Origin: Candidatus Sulfopaludibacter sp. SbA3
GTDB taxonomy: Bacteria > Acidobacteriota > Terriglobia > Bryobacterales > Bryobacteraceae
Assembly: GCA_945893365.1 (NCBI GenBank)
Contig: CAMDED010000075.1
Location: forward strand, 1 to 35,438
Direction of reading: 5' to 3'
Length of the DNA stretch: 35,438 bases
The notes beneath the pieces are model-generated. The model was not told the origin of the DNA, ran no database searches, and saw nothing but the letters and a program-made list of their open reading frames with translations. The translations under genes were made by a program, and so were the position numbers. The first letter of the stretch is position 1; every line of letters starts with the position of its first letter. Positions 1-8,037 of this stretch are shown one piece after another.

Positions 1-2433
1 GCCCGCAAGCGGGCCGAAGAGGCGCTGCTCAAGGCCGGAGCTCTACAGAGCGCGATCTTCAACAGCGCCAACTTCTCAAGCATCGCCACCGACGAGAAGG
101 GCGTGATCCAGATCTTCAACGTCGGCGCCGAACGCATGCTCGGCTACGCCGCCGCCGAGGTGATGAACAAGATCACGCCCGCCGACATCTCCGATCCGCA
201 GGAAGTGATCGCTCGCGCCGAAGCCTTGAGCCTCGAGCTCGGGACCACGATCACACCGGGCTTTGAGGCCTTGGTCTTCAAAGCCTATCGCGGGATCGAG
301 GACATTTATGAGCTGACCTACATCCGCAAGGACGGCAGCCGCTTTCCGGCCATCGTTTCGGTCACGGCGCTGCGCGACGAGCGGGACGGGATCATCGGCT
401 ATCTGTTGATCGGAACCGACAACAGCGCCCGCAAGCGCGTGGAAGAGAAACTGCGGTGGACCGAGGAAAGCTTCCGTCTAATGGTGGAGAGCGTAACCGA
501 TTACGCGATCGTCATGCTCGATCCGGACGGCCTTGTGGTCAGCTGGAACACCGGAGCGGAGCGGATCGAAGGCTATCGCGCGGAAGAGATCGTCGGCAGA
601 CACTTTTCGCAATTCTACCTCAGCGACGATATTCAGAACGGCAAGCCGCGGCGCGACCTGGAAGTGGTCGCAGCCAAGGGCCGATTCGAGGACGAGGGCT
701 GGCGGGTGCGGAAGGATGGATCCACCTTCTGGGCGAACGTGGTCTTCACGGCGATTCGAGATCAAGCCGGCAATGCGCGCGGCTTCGCCAAATTGACCCG
801 GGACCTGACTGGGCGCAAGCAGGCCGAGTTCGCGCAAAAGCAGCTCGATCAGCGCTTGCGCGACCAGCAGTTCTACACGCGCTCCCTGATCGAATCGAAC
901 ATCGACGCGCTGATGGCCACCGATCCGCTCGGCATTATCACCGACGCCAACCAGCAGATGGAGGCGCTCACAGGCTGCACGCGCGACGAGTTGATCGGAA
1001 CGCCGTTCAAGAACTACTTCACCGATCCGGCGCGGGCCGCGGCGAGCATCGAACGGGTGCTAAGCGAAAACAAGGTCACTAACTACGAGCTCACCGCGCG
1101 CGGAAAGGACGGCAAGGAAACCGTGGTGTCCTACAACGCGACCACCTTCTACGACCGCGACAGGACGCTGCAAGGCGTCTTCGCAGCCGCGCGCGACGTC
1201 ACCGAGCGGAAGCGTCTCGACGAGGCGTTGCTGGAGAAAAACGTGGAGTTGGAGAGAGCCAGGGCCGCGGCGGATAAAGCGAATCTCGCGAAATCGGATT
1301 TCCTTTCCAGCATGAGCCATGAGCTTCGCTCGCCGCTCAATGCGATCCTCGGTTTCGCCCAGCTCATCAATTCCGATTCCCCGCCGCCAACGGCCTCCCA
1401 GTTGGCTAGCATCGACCAGATTCTCCACGCGGGATGGTATCTACTGGAGCTGATCAACGAAATCCTCGATCTCGCGCAAATCGAGTCCGGAAAGCTGGCG
1501 TTGTCGCAGGAAGCGACGTCTCTCGAGGAAGTAATGCTCGAATGCCGGGCCATGATCGAGCCGCAGGGGCAAAAGCGCGGTCTCAAAATGACTTTCCCCC
1601 GGTTCGACATCCCGTACTTTGTGGATGCGGACCGGACACGGTTGAAGCAGGTGCTCATCAACCTTCTTTCGAACGCAATCAAATACAACCGGGCGAATGG
1701 AACGGTCGCCGTGGACTGCGCCAGGAGCGGCCCCGAGCGCGTCCGCATCAGCGTGAGGGACACCGGCGCCGGGTTGTCTCCGAATATGCTGATGCAGCTT
1801 TTTCAGCCGTTCAACCGTCTCGGACGAGAGACGACCGAGGAGGAAGGAACCGGCATCGGCCTCGTGATGAGCAAGCGGCTGGTCGAGCTGATGGGAGGCT
1901 TAATCGGCGTCGAAAGCACGGTTGGGCTGGGAAGCGTGTTCTGGTTCGAACTCAACGCAGCCGTCCCTCCGCAGCTTGCAGCCGACCCGACAAAACCCGC
2001 GGAAGTTGCCCAGGCGCCAATTCAGCGGGACGCGCCGCTGCGCACCCTTCTCTATGTCGAGGACAACCCGGCTAACCTGATGCTCGTCGAGCAGCTCATC
2101 GCGCGGCGCCGGGATTTGCGCCTGCTGACCGCGAGAGACGGAAACCTGGGCATCCAGCTGGCCCGCGCCCATCAGCCGGAGGTGATCCTGATGGACATCA
2201 ATCTGCCTGGCATCAGCGGTATCGAGGCCCTGAAGATCCTTCGGGAGGACTCGGCGACGGCGCACATCCCGATCGTTGCGCTCAGCGCAAATGCCATGCC
2301 GCGCGACATCGAGAAGGGCCTGCTTGCGGGATTCTTCCGATACCTCACCAAGCCGATCGAGGTCAATCAGTTCATGAATACCTTGGACGCGGTACTGGAG
2401 TTCGCGGGACAAACGGCCAGCCGGGCAAAGTGA
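1..2433 (+). CDS. multi-PAS hybrid sensor histidine kinase (5' end missing)
   Basis: The reading frame is open from base 1, so the gene starts outside the window. The first Met in frame, at 103, lies inside a PAS domain and is not the true start. Counting from base 1, three PAS domains are visible at about residues 14-120, 155-270 and 290-405. A short helical linker leads to a HisKA domain with the phospho-acceptor His440 in SHELRSPLNAILGF. The HATPase has N-box NLLSNAIKYN, G1 DTGAGLS and G2 GTGIGL. A C-terminal receiver (about 680-800) has Asp732 in LMDINLPG. All catalytic residues needed for autophosphorylation and internal phosphotransfer are present. No membrane segment is seen in the visible part, so it is probably a cytoplasmic sensor unless the missing N-terminus anchors it. 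The next gene starts 16 bp downstream and is a response regulator, so the two probably form one signalling unit. The ligand is unknown. Confidence 0.93.
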   Translation, partial: ARKRAEEALLKAGALQSAIFNSANFSSIATDEKGVIQIFNVGAERMLGYAAAEVMNKITPADISDPQEVIARAEALSLELGTTITPGFEALVFKAYRGIEDIYELTYIRKDGSRFPAIVSVTALRDERDGIIGYLLIGTDNSARKRVEEKLRWTEESFRLMVESVTDYAIVMLDPDGLVVSWNTGAERIEGYRAEEIVGRHFSQFYLSDDIQNGKPRRDLEVVAAKGRFEDEGWRVRKDGSTFWANVVFTAIRDQAGNARGFAKLTRDLTGRKQAEFAQKQLDQRLRDQQFYTRSLIESNIDALMATDPLGIITDANQQMEALTGCTRDELIGTPFKNYFTDPARAAASIERVLSENKVTNYELTARGKDGKETVVSYNATTFYDRDRTLQGVFAAARDVTERKRLDEALLEKNVELERARAAADKANLAKSDFLSSMSHELRSPLNAILGFAQLINSDSPPPTASQLASIDQILHAGWYLLELINEILDLAQIESGKLALSQEATSLEEVMLECRAMIEPQGQKRGLKMTFPRFDIPYFVDADRTRLKQVLINLLSNAIKYNRANGTVAVDCARSGPERVRISVRDTGAGLSPNMLMQLFQPFNRLGRETTEEEGTGIGLVMSKRLVELMGGLIGVESTVGLGSVFWFELNAAVPPQLAADPTKPAEVAQAPIQRDAPLRTLLYVEDNPANLMLVEQLIARRRDLRLLTARDGNLGIQLARAHQPEVILMDINLPGISGIEALKILREDSATAHIPIVALSANAMPRDIEKGLLAGFFRYLTKPIEVNQFMNTLDAVLEFAGQTASRAK

Positions 2434-2449
2434 ATCGGGACGAAGGCGC

Positions 2450-3673
2450 ATGGTCAGTTCAGCCGATATTCTGAGCGCCAGAATCCTGGTCGTTGACGAT
2501 AAGGAAGCCAATGTCCTTCTGCTCGAGGGCATGCTCCGGGTCGCCGGCTACGTTTCCGTCGACTCAACGACCAATCCGAAAGAAGTCTGCGAACTTCATC
2601 GCAAGAACCGTTACGGGCTGATCCTGCTCGATCTCCAAATGCCAGGCATGGACGGATTTCAGGTGATGGAAGGCCTGAAGGAAATCGAAGAAAACGGCTA
2701 TCTCCCGGTCCTCGTGATCACAGCCCAGCCGGCGCACAAGTTGCGCGCGCTCGAAGCCGGCGCTAAAGATTTCGTGAGCAAGCCGTTCGAACTGGCCGAG
2801 CTTCGGGCGCGCGTTCACAACATTCTCGAAGTGCGCCTGCTTCATCTGGAAGCGAAGGATTACAGCAAGGCGCTCGAAGAAACGGTTCGGGAACTGGAGG
2901 CAAGCCGCGAGGTGATTCGCCTTAAGAACCTGGAGGAGCGAAAGAATAGCGAGCGGGAATTGGCCTTGGCGCAGGAAACTCAGGAAAGCCTGCTCCCCCG
3001 GTCCCTGCCTCAGTTTGAGGAATTTCACATTCAGGCGTTCAACAATCCCACCCGCTATGTGGGAGGGGATTTCTACGATTTCCTGCAACTGAGTTCGGGG
3101 GAATGGGTGGGGGTTCTGGCGGACGTCTCCGGAAAGGGGATGTCCGCGGCATTGCTAAGCTCCATGGTGCTGGGCGCTATCAGTATGGAGTTTCGCTCGG
3201 GGACTCCGCCACAGGAGGTATTGAACCGGGTTAACCGGCTCCTCTGCGAAAAATCTCTTCCCTTCCAGTTCGTTACCCTCTTCCTCGTCCTCCTGAGCCC
3301 CGATGGCTCCGGGCAATTTATTAGCGCGGGGCACAATCCCGCCTACTTGTTCCGCGCAGCCACTGGAGAGATCGAAGAGCTGGTCTCCGACTCCTATTTC
3401 CTGGGGATGTTCGATTTCGCTTCTTACGAATGCCGTACGCTCCATTTGCACGAACGAGACATTCTGGTGGTGTATTCCGACGGCCTCACCGACGCGCAAA
3501 ACCGGCAGGAAGACATGTTCGGAGAGGAAAGACTGCTTGAAATCATTCGCCAGGAAGCCCCCTCGGGAGGGCGCGCACTCGAGCAGCGGATCTTGAAAGC
3601 CGTTGAGGAATTCACTCAAGGCATGCCGCAAACCGACGACATCACCTTCGTGGTGATTGAGAAGCGCCGCTAA
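2450..3673 (+). CDS. response regulator with PP2C (SpoIIE/RsbU-type) phosphatase output
   Basis: This 407-aa protein has an N-terminal receiver (about residues 8-125) with Asp61 in ILLDLQMPG and the conserved Lys in FVSKPFE. A coiled-coil linker follows (about 140-185), then a PP2C/SpoIIE phosphatase domain (about 200-405). Metal-binding motifs are present: GGDFYDF (Asp207), ADVSGKG, SAGHNPAY, YSDGLTDA and TDDITF near the end. In this family, phosphorylation of the receiver switches on dephosphorylation of an anti-sigma-factor antagonist, releasing a sigma factor (the RsbU/HsbR logic). The ATG is preceded by a GGACGAAGG-like ribosome binding site and lies 16 bp after the hybrid kinase, its likely phosphodonor. 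No anti-sigma factor or STAS antagonist gene is in the window, so its target is encoded elsewhere. Confidence 0.93.
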   Translation: MVSSADILSARILVVDDKEANVLLLEGMLRVAGYVSVDSTTNPKEVCELHRKNRYGLILLDLQMPGMDGFQVMEGLKEIEENGYLPVLVITAQPAHKLRALEAGAKDFVSKPFELAELRARVHNILEVRLLHLEAKDYSKALEETVRELEASREVIRLKNLEERKNSERELALAQETQESLLPRSLPQFEEFHIQAFNNPTRYVGGDFYDFLQLSSGEWVGVLADVSGKGMSAALLSSMVLGAISMEFRSGTPPQEVLNRVNRLLCEKSLPFQFVTLFLVLLSPDGSGQFISAGHNPAYLFRAATGEIEELVSDSYFLGMFDFASYECRTLHLHERDILVVYSDGLTDAQNRQEDMFGEERLLEIIRQEAPSGGRALEQRILKAVEEFTQGMPQTDDITFVVIEKRR

Positions 3674-3880
3674 AAAGATCGGGAGCGCGATATGCGGAAG
3701 ATGCACCGGCCGGCAGGTGCGGGCTCGCTCCAAAGCCGTTCATTTAGCGCCGCCAAAAACAGATTTTCCAATCGAGCCGGCATGGGACCGCTTTCCGGGA
3801 AGCCGGTATATGCCCGAATGCATCCGCAACTCAGCCCTGCGCCGTCGGTAATCGCTGCGCGCCTTTCCGCGATGTGTGGT

Positions 3881-4105
3881 TCATTTACATTGCACGTCGC
3901 CCCGGAAATCAAAGAAGACACGAATGAGGTTGCCGTCAAGATCGGCGGCCATAAACTCGCGCAGCTTCCACGGTTTGTCCTCGGGCTCGGAAACGATCTT
4001 CGCTTGCGCGGCCTTCCACTGTGCGAAGAGTTCGTCCACCTCGGACTTGCTGTCGAGACTGAGCCAGAAAACGATAGGTAAAGTGGACCCCAAAGTCAAG
4101 ACCAT
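3881..4105 (-). pseudogene. VOC (glyoxalase/bleomycin-resistance) family protein, C-terminal stump
   Basis: A minus-strand frame of at most 74 codons gives the C-terminal half of a VOC-superfamily protein. PIVFWLSLDSKSEVDELF is followed by a stretch with DKPWKLREF, then AADLDGNLIRVFFDF. The tryptophan/REF block and the D-DGN-RVF block are typical of the last beta-alpha-beta-beta-beta unit of these small metalloenzymes, which are normally about 120-130 aa. The N-terminal unit is absent. Similarity stops around base 4087, a few bases from the left end of the IS1380-type element, so the gene was probably cut by insertion or deletion. I could not find the missing half on the other side of the element. 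The family call is from motif recognition; the substrate is unknown. Confidence 0.6.
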
Positions 4106-4116
4106 TTTTGGGCCCC

Positions 4117-4130
4117 TAATCCGTCGATAA
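4117..4130 (+). repeat. left inverted end of the IS1380-type element
   Basis: TAATCCGTCGATAA here is matched in reverse complement at 5721-5733, and again, including the adjoining CC, by the solo end at 5912-5927. It lies about 140 bp before the transposase start, as expected for a terminal inverted repeat. Confidence 0.75.
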
Positions 4131-4268
4131 AGGAGCGTCCGAATTGTTGGGCTGGAGACTGACGGCGGCGCGAGGCCCGTGGATCACGGTTGGGGAGAAC
4201 GATGCGCGCCGAGCGGGTGTACATTCTTTTTCGCGCCGGCGAGGTGAAAGGGCCGCTAGAATGAATGC

Positions 4269-5700
4269 GTGAACAAGTCCCTCAAGCCCTCGCCCACGGA
4301 GTTCCCACTGCTGTTTGAGGTCGACCCGGAGCCGCTGCCGGAAACCCTGACGGCGCTGGGCGGGGCGCCTCTTGTGGTGCAAGCGTTTCGATCCCTGGGG
4401 TTGCCCGCGCGGGTGAGAGAGCACGTACGGATCAAGGAGCGGCAGCGGGGCTACGACGAAGCCAGGTTGGTGGAGAGTTTCGTGATCCTGAACGCGGTGG
4501 GCGGCGAGTGCATGGACGACTTCATGCGTCTGCGCGAGGATGGCGGGCTGAGTGAAATGGTGGGACACGAGATGCCTCTCCTTCGGTGGCGCGCAAGTCC
4601 CGTACGGGTTTCACGAGGAAGCCAAGATCGAAGAGGCCAAGCAGCGGCGAACGGGGGAGCAGATCGCCTGCATACCGGAGGAAACGGAAGCGTTGAGGGG
4701 ATTGGGGCTGGTCAATCGCGAGTTGGTGCGGGAGTTGGGGCGGCGCTGTGGGGAGCAGCGAATCGCCACGGTGGATCAGGATGCCACGATCATCGAGAGC
4801 CGGAAGCAGGAAGCGTTGCGAGCGTACGAGGGAGAGCGAGGCTATCAACCGATGTCGGCGGTATGGGCGGAGAGGAACGTGGTGCTGGCGGATGAGTTTC
4901 GGGACGGGAATGTGCCGGCGATGATGGCGCCGTTGAGGGTGGCGAAACAGTCCTACGCGGCGCTGCCGGAAACGGTGAAGGAATATTACTTTCGGGGCGA
5001 TTCGGCGTGTCACGAAAGCCAATTGATCAACTGGCTGAGGAACGAAGAGAGGGAAGAGGGTCCGCGGGGATTCATCGGGTTTGCCATCAGCGCGCGGATG
5101 AGCGGGGCGTTGCACAAGGAGATCGTGAGAATTCCGGAAGAGGGCTGGCAAGCGTACGGGAAAGAGCACGCCAAGCAGATACGGGAATGCGCGGAGGTGA
5201 GCTTTGTACCGGGAGAGAAATCGGAACACAAAGACACACAGCCGTTGCGCTATGTGGCGATACGAATACGACAGAGGCAAGAAACCTTGTTTGAGGATGG
5301 CAGCACGGTGAAGCACTTTGCGGTGGTGACGAACCTGGTGGAGTGGAAAGCGGGGCGCTTGATCGAATGTCATCGGGAGAAGGCGGGGACGGTGGAGGGG
5401 GTGCACGACATCGTGAAGAACGAACTGGCCGGGGGAGTGATGCCCTGTAAGTATTTCGGAGCGAATGCGGCGTGGCTGCGGTTGGCGGTGATCTCGCACA
5501 ACGTGATGACGGCCCTGAAGCGTCTGGCACTGCCGGCGGAGTTGCTGACGGCGCGCCCAAAGCGACTGCGTTTCTTGCTATTCAACACACCGGGACGACT
5601 GGTGCGTCATGCGCGGACGACCGTGCTGCGGTTGGCGACGACAGCGCGGCGAATCATCGAATGGCTGGAAGCGACGAGACTGCTGCCGATCTCCGTCTGA
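4269..5700 (+). pseudogene. IS1380-family transposase, broken by two nearby frameshifts
   Basis: The GTG at 4269 opens an N-terminal part resembling IS1380 transposases, with VVQAFRSLGLP and the family-typical GGECMDDFMRLREDGG. Reading then moves through three frames. The frame in use up to about 4575 gives GHEMP, bases 4577-4597 in the next frame give SPSVARK, and from about 4600 the third frame gives YGFHEEAKIEEAK and continues uninterrupted to 5700. Joined, this is the expected family sequence EMPSPSVARK..YGFHEEAK, so two single-base losses lie about 22 nt apart. The rest keeps the putative catalytic acids: VDQDATIIESRK, FRGDSACHESQL and KNELAGG. No slippery heptamer is obvious, so I read it as a dead gene rather than programmed frameshifting. 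Sequencing error at two close sites is an alternative. Confidence 0.8.
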
Positions 5701-5720
5701 CCCCGCCTGGCCGAACTTGC

Positions 5721-5733
5721 TTATCGACGGATT
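5721..5733 (-). repeat. right inverted end of the IS1380-type element
   Basis: TTATCGACGGATT is the exact reverse complement of the left-end core at 4118-4130. It lies about 20 bp after the transposase stop, which fixes the right boundary near 5739. Confidence 0.75.
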
Positions 5734-5911
5734 TGCAGGCCCTATTTCGCCCCAAAAAGCGGTATTCTTGCGTGCGGAGTGTCAGCAAAGCCACTGAATA
5801 CCCGGAGAAACGCTCGCAAGCGGCATCGGACTGGCGCAGACGAAGCCGGATCGACGCGGGGAGTCGCTCGGGACTGCGCCATCTACCCTCCCGCCCCCCC
5901 GTCCGCTACGC

Positions 5912-5927
5912 TATCGACGGATTAGGG
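5912..5927 (-). repeat. solo IS1380-type end
   Basis: TATCGACGGATTAGGG is a 16-base exact reverse-complement match to the left end of the intact element (4114-4129), in the same orientation as the right end at 5721. No third partner end is visible nearby. It therefore appears to be the leftover boundary of another copy, or of a rearranged one. The roughly 170 bp between 5743 and 5911 show no recognisable gene. Confidence 0.6.
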
Positions 5928-5934
5928 TACCAGC

Positions 5935-6727
5935 GGCGCCATTTCGCGGGCCGCTTCACACGGGGCGATATCGAGTTGCCGGCGAAGGTGGACGAAGGGC
6001 GGGAGGCCACGAAAAGGATGCTGGAGCGGGCATAGCGGAGTATGGGGATCCGGACTACCAGCGGCTGACATCGATATCGGTGTCGCATCTGTACAACTTG
6101 CGACCAGCCGGCGATACCGGGAGTGCTTCATGAGATACAGCAAGACACGTCCGGTGCAGGTAGCGATCGGGAGCGGGGGCGGCCACAACCGGGAGGGAGG
6201 CCGTGGTACCCGCGGGTGGACACGGTGCATCAAGGAGATCGGGATGGAGTGAAGGGGGTGTATCACATCAACGCCGTAGACGAGGTGACGCAATGGCAAG
6301 TGGTGGGATCCGTGGCGGCCATCTCGCAGTCGCATCTGAAGCCGGTATTACAGGCGATTTTGGGGCTGCTGAAGGAACTGCTGATCGAGCAGACCAAATC
6401 GAGGGCGCGGAAGTGCAACGACAACGGGTTGGTGGAGTCGAAAAACGGAGGGTAATCCGCAAGCACATGGGGTATGGGTACATCGCGGCGCGGCACGCGG
6501 AGGAGATCGATGCGTTCTACCAAAGGCACTTCAATCCGTATTTGAACTTTCACCGGCCGAGCGCGCAACGGGAACGGAAGGTGGATGGGCGGGGCAACGA
6601 TACGTTTGTGTACAAGCGCTATGCGACGCCGTGGGAGATAGTGCGCGGACTGGAGACGGAGTTGCCGGAAGGTGGGACGTATCTGAAGCCGTGTAGCGCG
6701 GACTTGAATCTACCGCCCTTTCCTTAG
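5935..6727 (+). pseudogene. integrase-core (rve-type DDE) transposase, heavily decayed
   Basis: Fragments of one transposase can be read across shifting frames. RFTRGDIELPAKVDE is near 5950. YGDPDYQRLTSISVSHLYNL is near 6043-6100. The integrase core VDTVHQGDRDGVKGVYHINA is near 6215-6275, followed by EVTQWQVVG. NDNGLVESKNG is near 6420-6450, and VIRKHMGYGYIAARHAEEID with FNPYLNFHRPSAQR comes after. At least three frame changes occur (about 6033, 6105 and 6450). The core also carries an in-frame deletion near 6360: VLQAILGLLKELL runs together where the family normally has a roughly 25-residue segment containing the second catalytic Asp (xSDNGxEF). The first Asp (VDTV) and the Glu (LVESKNG) remain. 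The N-terminus is also missing. It cannot encode an active enzyme. The exact IS family (IS481-like or ISNCY) is uncertain. Confidence 0.75.
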
Positions 6728-6797
6728 CCCAATACAGCCCGCCGTGTATTCTCAACGCCCCGTTTCACCCTTACCCTGGGTTAAGAGGCAAATCCGA

Positions 6798-8027
6798 ATG
6801 GCGGACTTCTATCAAACCGGCGTTGTAACCACGCTGCATCGTCTGACCCCGAACAGTATCGAACGGCTCGAGGCCGATCTTGAGAAGTTCTCCCGGAACA
6901 AACCCATTGGCTTGGTCTTGCCGGCGCTCTACTCGGAGTTCGAAACATTGGCCATGCAGCGCATCGTAACGGAACTCCGGAAAGTGCGCTACCTGCAACG
7001 CATTGTCGTGGTCCTGGCCAAAGCCACGCAGGAGCAATACGACCGGGCGCGGAGCTTCTTCAAGGATTTCTATACGCCGGTAACCGTCATCTCGATCGAC
7101 AGTGACAGGATTCAGTCGCTTTTCCGGATGCTCGAAGAGCGGGGACTGCCGGCGGGGTCCGACGGCAAGGGCCGCTCGTGCTGGCTGGCGTACGGATACC
7201 TCCTGGCGATGCGCGACTGCGGCATGATCGCGCTGCATGACTGCGACATCGTTAACTATGACAGGCAGCTGCTCGCCCGTTTGTGTTACGCGATAGCCCA
7301 CCCGCACCTTCCTTTCGACTTCTGTAAAGGCTACTACGCGCGGGTCACCGATAGAATGCACGGCCGCGTGACCCGTCTGTTCATGACGCCGCTGATCCGG
7401 GCGCTGGACGGGATGGCCCCGGGAACTCCCTTCCTGCGCTACCTGGACAGCTTCCGATATGCGCTCGCCGGAGAGTTCGCCATGGACATCGATCTCGCCC
7501 GCGTAAACCGCATCCCCGCGGACTGGGGTCTGGAGGTTGGAGTGCTTGCGGAGGCGTTTCGCAACTGTGCCGTGGCAAGGACCTGCCAGGTGGATCTGAC
7601 GGACAACTACGAGCACAAGCACCAGACGCTCTCCACCGAAGATTCGTCGAAGGGACTGGCGCGCATGGCCGCCGACATCGCGAAGTCGCTCTTCTCCACT
7701 CTCGCGGCCGAAGGCCTGGTTTTCTCGGCGGACCACTTCCGCAGTCTCGAAGTGCGATACGTCCGCATGGCCCAGGACACCATCGCCAAGTACTACGCGG
7801 ATGCCATGCTGAACGGTCTCAAGTTCGACCGTCACGCGGAGGAGATGGCCGTGACGGTGTTCGCAAAAAGCCTTCGGTCGGCCGCGGCCGAATTCGTCGA
7901 GGACCCGAGCGGCCTTCCGCTCATCCCCAACTGGAACCGGGTCCTGGCGGCGATCCCTGAAATTTTCGATCTCTTGCAGGATGCGGTGGAGAAGGACTCC
8001 CAACGGCGGCAAGGCCGAGCGGCCTGA
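6798..8027 (+). CDS. gpgS: glucosyl-3-phosphoglycerate synthase (GT81-type)
   Basis: The predicted reaction is transfer of glucose from an NDP-glucose to 3-phosphoglycerate, the first step to glucosylglycerate-type compatible solutes. The 409-aa protein has a GT-A fold. A HDCDI metal/nucleotide motif (Asp148, Asp150) is followed by FCKGYYARV, GRVTRLFMTPLIRAL and GEFAMDID (about 225-232). DWGLEVGVLAE, the acceptor-side block, precedes DNYEHKHQ with metal-ligand candidate His273. A helical C-terminal extension (about residues 300-409) distinguishes it from the shorter mycobacterial enzyme and resembles the longer bacterial GpgS proteins. I chose the ATG at 6798 because AGAGG lies about 10 bases upstream; an in-frame GTG at 6744 would add 18 poorly supported residues. 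It heads an operon with the next two genes (10-bp and 3-bp gaps). A transposase remnant ends 70 bp upstream, so the native promoter may have been altered. Confidence 0.85.
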   Translation: MADFYQTGVVTTLHRLTPNSIERLEADLEKFSRNKPIGLVLPALYSEFETLAMQRIVTELRKVRYLQRIVVVLAKATQEQYDRARSFFKDFYTPVTVISIDSDRIQSLFRMLEERGLPAGSDGKGRSCWLAYGYLLAMRDCGMIALHDCDIVNYDRQLLARLCYAIAHPHLPFDFCKGYYARVTDRMHGRVTRLFMTPLIRALDGMAPGTPFLRYLDSFRYALAGEFAMDIDLARVNRIPADWGLEVGVLAEAFRNCAVARTCQVDLTDNYEHKHQTLSTEDSSKGLARMAADIAKSLFSTLAAEGLVFSADHFRSLEVRYVRMAQDTIAKYYADAMLNGLKFDRHAEEMAVTVFAKSLRSAAAEFVEDPSGLPLIPNWNRVLAAIPEIFDLLQDAVEKDSQRRQGRAA

Positions 8028-8037
8028 AGGAGCTGTG

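Larger units (their letters stand above)
4111..5742 (+). mobile_element. IS1380-type insertion sequence, transposase frameshifted
   Basis: A transposase pseudogene of IS1380 type is bracketed by inverted ends sharing AATCCGTCGATAA (4118-4130) and its complement TTATCGACGGATT (5721-5733). The span of about 1.63 kb is normal for this family. GGCCC occurs just outside each end (4111-4115 and 5738-5742) and may be a 5-bp target duplication, although the outer boundary is uncertain by a few bases. The element sits between the VOC stump and the remains of a second transposase. A further solo end of the same sequence lies at 5912-5927. Confidence 0.75.

Noticed and set aside
4269-5700. Programmed ribosomal frameshift in the IS transposase
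   Set aside because: Two separate shifts would be needed within 22 nt, no slippery heptamer or downstream stem is obvious, and IS1380 transposases are normally single-frame. Kept only as an alternative in the findings.
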